Shown here in pieces: positions 61,997 to 64,000 of a stretch of DNA of 64,000 nt. How positions within the stretch are numbered: position 1 is the first letter of the stretch; each line of letters opens with the position of its first letter. Source of the DNA: Crocinitomicaceae bacterium (GTDB lineage Bacteria > Bacteroidota > Bacteroidia > Flavobacteriales_D > Sanyastnellaceae). The stretch lies in assembly GCA_002722795.1 (NCBI GenBank), contig PBMY01000019.1, positions 1 to 64,000 of the forward strand, written 5' to 3'. Position numbers and translations under genes: made by a program. The notes under the pieces are model-generated. The model ran no database searches. It had not been told where the DNA came from and was given only the letters and a program-made list of their open reading frames with translations.

Positions 61997-62634
61997 CCCT
62001 CCTCGTCCTCGAAGAAAAATATTCTGATTTGTGCTGTGTCTCTCAAGAAATCAAGCTTTCTTATCTCAACACGAGTTATGTTTAGACCTGTTCTTTCTTT
62101 TAGGTCAGCTAGAAGTTCTTCCCTTTTCTCAGGAACTATAAGTTCGATTTTCTCGTAAATAATTGTTTTGCGACTCTCGTGTTTAAGAAGCCAAATTTTC
62201 TCTAAACCATAAGTAATAGCAATAATTAGTATGTTGGTGAACAACAACTCAGCGTGGCTAATTTTCTTATTTGCTAAGGCGTTTATCACTGAAACACCAA
62301 TAACGATAAACAAGTACGTCATCTCCTTGATAGGAATAGGATCAGTACGATAGCGGATTATTCCAAATATGGCAAAAAGTCCCAGAGCAAATCCAAGCTC
62401 AAGTTTTACGTTTTCAAGTAGAAAACACAGGCAGAATACGGTTACACTTATGAGCAAGTATGTAAACAAGTAATCCTTGTTCTTAGTTGCTGGGTAGTAT
62501 AAATAGCGAACGATGTAGCCGATCACTAAAAAGTTGAAAACGGCCTTTATTAAGAGCTCAAAGAAATCCTTTTTGTCTATAAGGTCAGCACCAAAGATTT
62601 CTAAATCAGTTAGCAATAACAGTAGTTCGTTCAT
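61993..62634 (-). CDS. DUF4956-type membrane protein
   Basis: A 213-residue protein with an N-terminal cytoplasmic stretch, about four membrane helices (residues about 28-150) holding F-A-I-F-G-I-I-R-Y-R-T-D-P-I-P-I-K-E-M-T-Y, and a charged C-terminal domain of about 60 residues. The R-Y-R-T-x-P-I-x-x-K-E-M-T motif is typical of DUF4956, which commonly stands next to VTC-domain proteins. It overlaps that gene by 4 bases. A part in polyphosphate synthesis or transport is inference. Confidence 0.82.
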   Translation of the reverse strand: MNELLLLLTDLEIFGADLIDKKDFFELLIKAVFNFLVIGYIVRYLYYPATKNKDYLFTYLLISVTVFCLCFLLENVKLELGFALGLFAIFGIIRYRTDPIPIKEMTYLFIVIGVSVINALANKKISHAELLFTNILIIAITYGLEKIWLLKHESRKTIIYEKIELIVPEKREELLADLKERTGLNITRVEIRKLDFLRDTAQIRIFFFEDEEG

Positions 62635-63383
62635 GTTGAATGGAGTTTGTCTAAATGTAAAAACTTTCTCTTGAAATTGTTTCTCTTCAATTGAGGAAAT
62701 AAACTAGCAGTTGCCATGCAATACTTGCTTATTCTAAAAGGGTGAACACGCTCTTTTTTTATGATTCTGATAAAATCAGATGATAAATTTCTTTTGGCCT
62801 GCTTTACCTCTGCAATGACCATATCACCAAGATTTTTTTTGCTTGATTGAGTATCCTCAAACCTAAAATTCACATCTATTGTTAGTCTCTCTTTTCTTCT
62901 TTTATGAACAAAAGTGATTCTGTTGAATTTGTTCCAATGTTGTGGTTTTAGAGCTAATTCAGACCCAACCACTTTGCTGACAAAATCTTTATTTGTTCCA
63001 TCAAGAGTTATAGAAATCCCGTTCACTTTAATTCTCTTTTTTACGGTCTTTCCCTTGTTGTTTTTGCGTTTCACTTCAAGAAATGACAAGCCTGAATCAA
63101 TGTACTCTCTGAATCTGACCTTATTTCTATTTGTTTTGCCGTTGTGATGTTGGTGGTAAAATAGAAAATCTTCAGTGTCAAAATACAACGAGCGATATGC
63201 GTTTAATCTCACCCCGTTTATGTCTAAAACACGGTAGTGCTCAATTAATTTGGGTATGATTTTATGTAGTGTAGATATAGGAAAGACAAACTTTGTGTCT
63301 GTTCTTTTCATCAACTTTACCGCATTCATTTCGGATAATGAAATAGGGTCAAAACTCGATATTTTTTGGTCTAAAGAATCCAA
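62631..63383 (-). CDS. VTC-domain polyphosphate polymerase-like protein
   Basis: A 250-residue protein with a triphosphate-tunnel (VTC) fold: R-T-D-T-K-F-V-F near residue 28, basic strands R-S-L-Y-F-D-T and K-V-R-F-R-E-Y, F-L-E-V-K-R-K-N-N-K-G, and a late I-A-E-V-K-Q. Alternating Lys/Arg and Glu are the tunnel pattern. In yeast VTC4 makes polyphosphate from ATP. No SPX or membrane part is present here; the adjacent DUF4956 protein could supply the membrane part. Confidence 0.85.
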   Translation of the reverse strand: MDSLDQKISSFDPISLSEMNAVKLMKRTDTKFVFPISTLHKIIPKLIEHYRVLDINGVRLNAYRSLYFDTEDFLFYHQHHNGKTNRNKVRFREYIDSGLSFLEVKRKNNKGKTVKKRIKVNGISITLDGTNKDFVSKVVGSELALKPQHWNKFNRITFVHKRRKERLTIDVNFRFEDTQSSKKNLGDMVIAEVKQAKRNLSSDFIRIIKKERVHPFRISKYCMATASLFPQLKRNNFKRKFLHLDKLHST

Positions 63384-63458
63384 TTACCAAATGAGCTATG
63401 ATTATCAAAACCAGCTATCAAAAATTAACTAGTAAAATCTTGCACACAGGTAAAGTTA

Positions 63459-63485
63459 CAAAGTTGCACTTTGAATATATCTTTG
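63459..63485 (+). promoter_or_regulatory. pdhA promoter region with -7 box and palindrome
   Basis: A -7 box TATCTTTG (63478-63485) is 21 bases before the pdhA ATG. Just upstream, CAAAGT-TGC-ACTTTG (63459-63473) is an inverted repeat like the palindromes at 7055 and 43338 but with a 3-base centre. Confidence 0.55.
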
Positions 63486-63506
63486 CCCTCACCATAAACT
63501 ATATCT

Positions 63507-64000
63507 ATGGCAAAGAAGAAAGTAAACAAGCTGCCTCATAGCGAGGCTGTATATCGCAGGTGGTATATGGAAATGTACCTGATGCGTAAGTTTGAGGAGA
63601 AGTGCGGACAGCTGTATATACAGCAGAAGTTCGGCGGATTCTGTCACCTATATATTGGTCAAGAAGCTATCCTATCTGGAATGATGGAGGCTATTAAACC
63701 AACCGATAGGGTTATCACTGCTTACAGGGACCACGCTCATCCACTTGTGATGGGTTCAGATCCAAAAAGAGTAATGGCCGAGCTCTATGGGAAGCAAACT
63801 GGTCTTTCTAAGGGTAAAGGAGGTTCTATGCACATGTTTGACAAGGAGAAAAATCTTTTTGGCGGTCATGGAATCGTAGGAGGCCAAATCGGATTAGGTG
63901 CTGGTATTGCATTTGCAGACATGTACAGAGATGAAGATCACGTTACTGTGTGTTTCATGGGCGATGGAGCTGCACGTCAGGGAATACTACACGAGACATT
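63507..64000 (+). CDS. pdhA: Pyruvate dehydrogenase E1 component, alpha subunit, N-terminal part
   Basis: The first 164 codons of the thiamine diphosphate-dependent alpha chain; the gene runs off the right edge. Visible motifs are M-R-K-F-E-E-K-C, Y-I-G-Q-E-A, R-D-H-A-H-P, the conserved K-G-K-G-G-S-M-H-M-F, G-G-H-G-I-V-G-G-Q and the start of the thiamine-binding motif M-G-D-G-A. It decarboxylates pyruvate to feed acetyl-CoA formation. The ATG at 63507 gives the lysine-rich start seen in relatives. Confidence 0.95.
   Translation, partial: MAKKKVNKLPHSEAVYRRWYMEMYLMRKFEEKCGQLYIQQKFGGFCHLYIGQEAILSGMMEAIKPTDRVITAYRDHAHPLVMGSDPKRVMAELYGKQTGLSKGKGGSMHMFDKEKNLFGGHGIVGGQIGLGAGIAFADMYRDEDHVTVCFMGDGAARQGILHET

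Overview
The window is about 64 kb of an AT-rich chromosome from a member of Bacteroidota, almost certainly Flavobacteriales and probably marine. The evidence is the combination of gliding and type IX secretion (T9SS) genes (gldD, gldE, gldJ, porU, porV, porX and a porP/sprF homologue), lipoproteins with short Bacteroidota lipoboxes, signal peptides cleaved in front of Gln, promoters of the TAnnTTTG type, and gene orders familiar from flavobacteria (ssb-gldE-gldD; coaX-OMP-TPR-lptC-CNNM-ppiD; murF-gldJ-porU-porV-ispF; porX-tsaE-ald). Species cannot be told from the sequence. There are no rRNA genes, insertion sequences, prophage genes or CRISPR arrays. Both ends cut a gene: a PiT-like transporter at the left and pdhA at the right.

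Layout. 1-7.0 kb (minus strand): pheT, an acyltransferase gene split by an in-frame TAA, a tandem VOC protein and a phoB-phoR pair read as one tight operon toward a 27-residue membrane peptide and a PiT-like transporter. 7.1-11.7 kb (mostly plus): tRNA-Pro, a small exported protein, a SulP anion transporter, a cyclophilin lipoprotein and pheS. 11.7-16.4 kb: a glutaminyl cyclase-like M28 lipoprotein, cysS, L-threonine dehydrogenase and queA. 16.4-26.5 kb (minus): a ten-gene unit ssb-gldE-gldD-coaX-OMP-TPR-lptC-small membrane protein-CNNM-ppiD, that is, envelope biogenesis and gliding. 26.6-29.3 kb (plus): an HU/IHF protein, a TPR protein, a 30-residue basic protein and RNase G. 29.3-33.9 kb: an HD hydrolase divergent from porX-tsaE-ald. 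33.9-40.0 kb (minus): tRNA-Leu, tig, clpP, clpX and mutS. 40.3-45.0 kb: efp, a Wzy-like ligase with a Wzz-like protein, a GT4 glycosyltransferase and rnhB. 45.1-49.1 kb: a 1,339-residue secreted mosaic protein. 49.2-56.2 kb: a lipoprotein, a LuxE-like acyl-protein synthetase, tyrS, murF, gldJ and porP. 56.3-62.0 kb (plus): porU, porV and ispF. 62.0-63.4 kb (minus): DUF4956 and a VTC-domain protein. 63.5 kb on: pdhA.

How it fits together. Much of the window builds and uses the cell envelope: PorX regulates T9SS, GldJ/GldD/GldE serve gliding and secretion, PorU/PorV process and anchor secreted proteins, and the 1,339-residue protein is a plausible exported client. The glutaminyl cyclase would cap the N-terminal Gln left on most exported proteins seen here. 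The genome is compact: five convergent gene pairs overlap at their 3' ends, and several divergent pairs share promoter elements. The most unusual items are the nonsense-split acyltransferase, palindromic back-to-back -7 promoter boxes, candidate leaderless starts, the nine-copy Cys-rich repeat protein, and two very small proteins (27 and 30 residues) that standard gene calling would miss.
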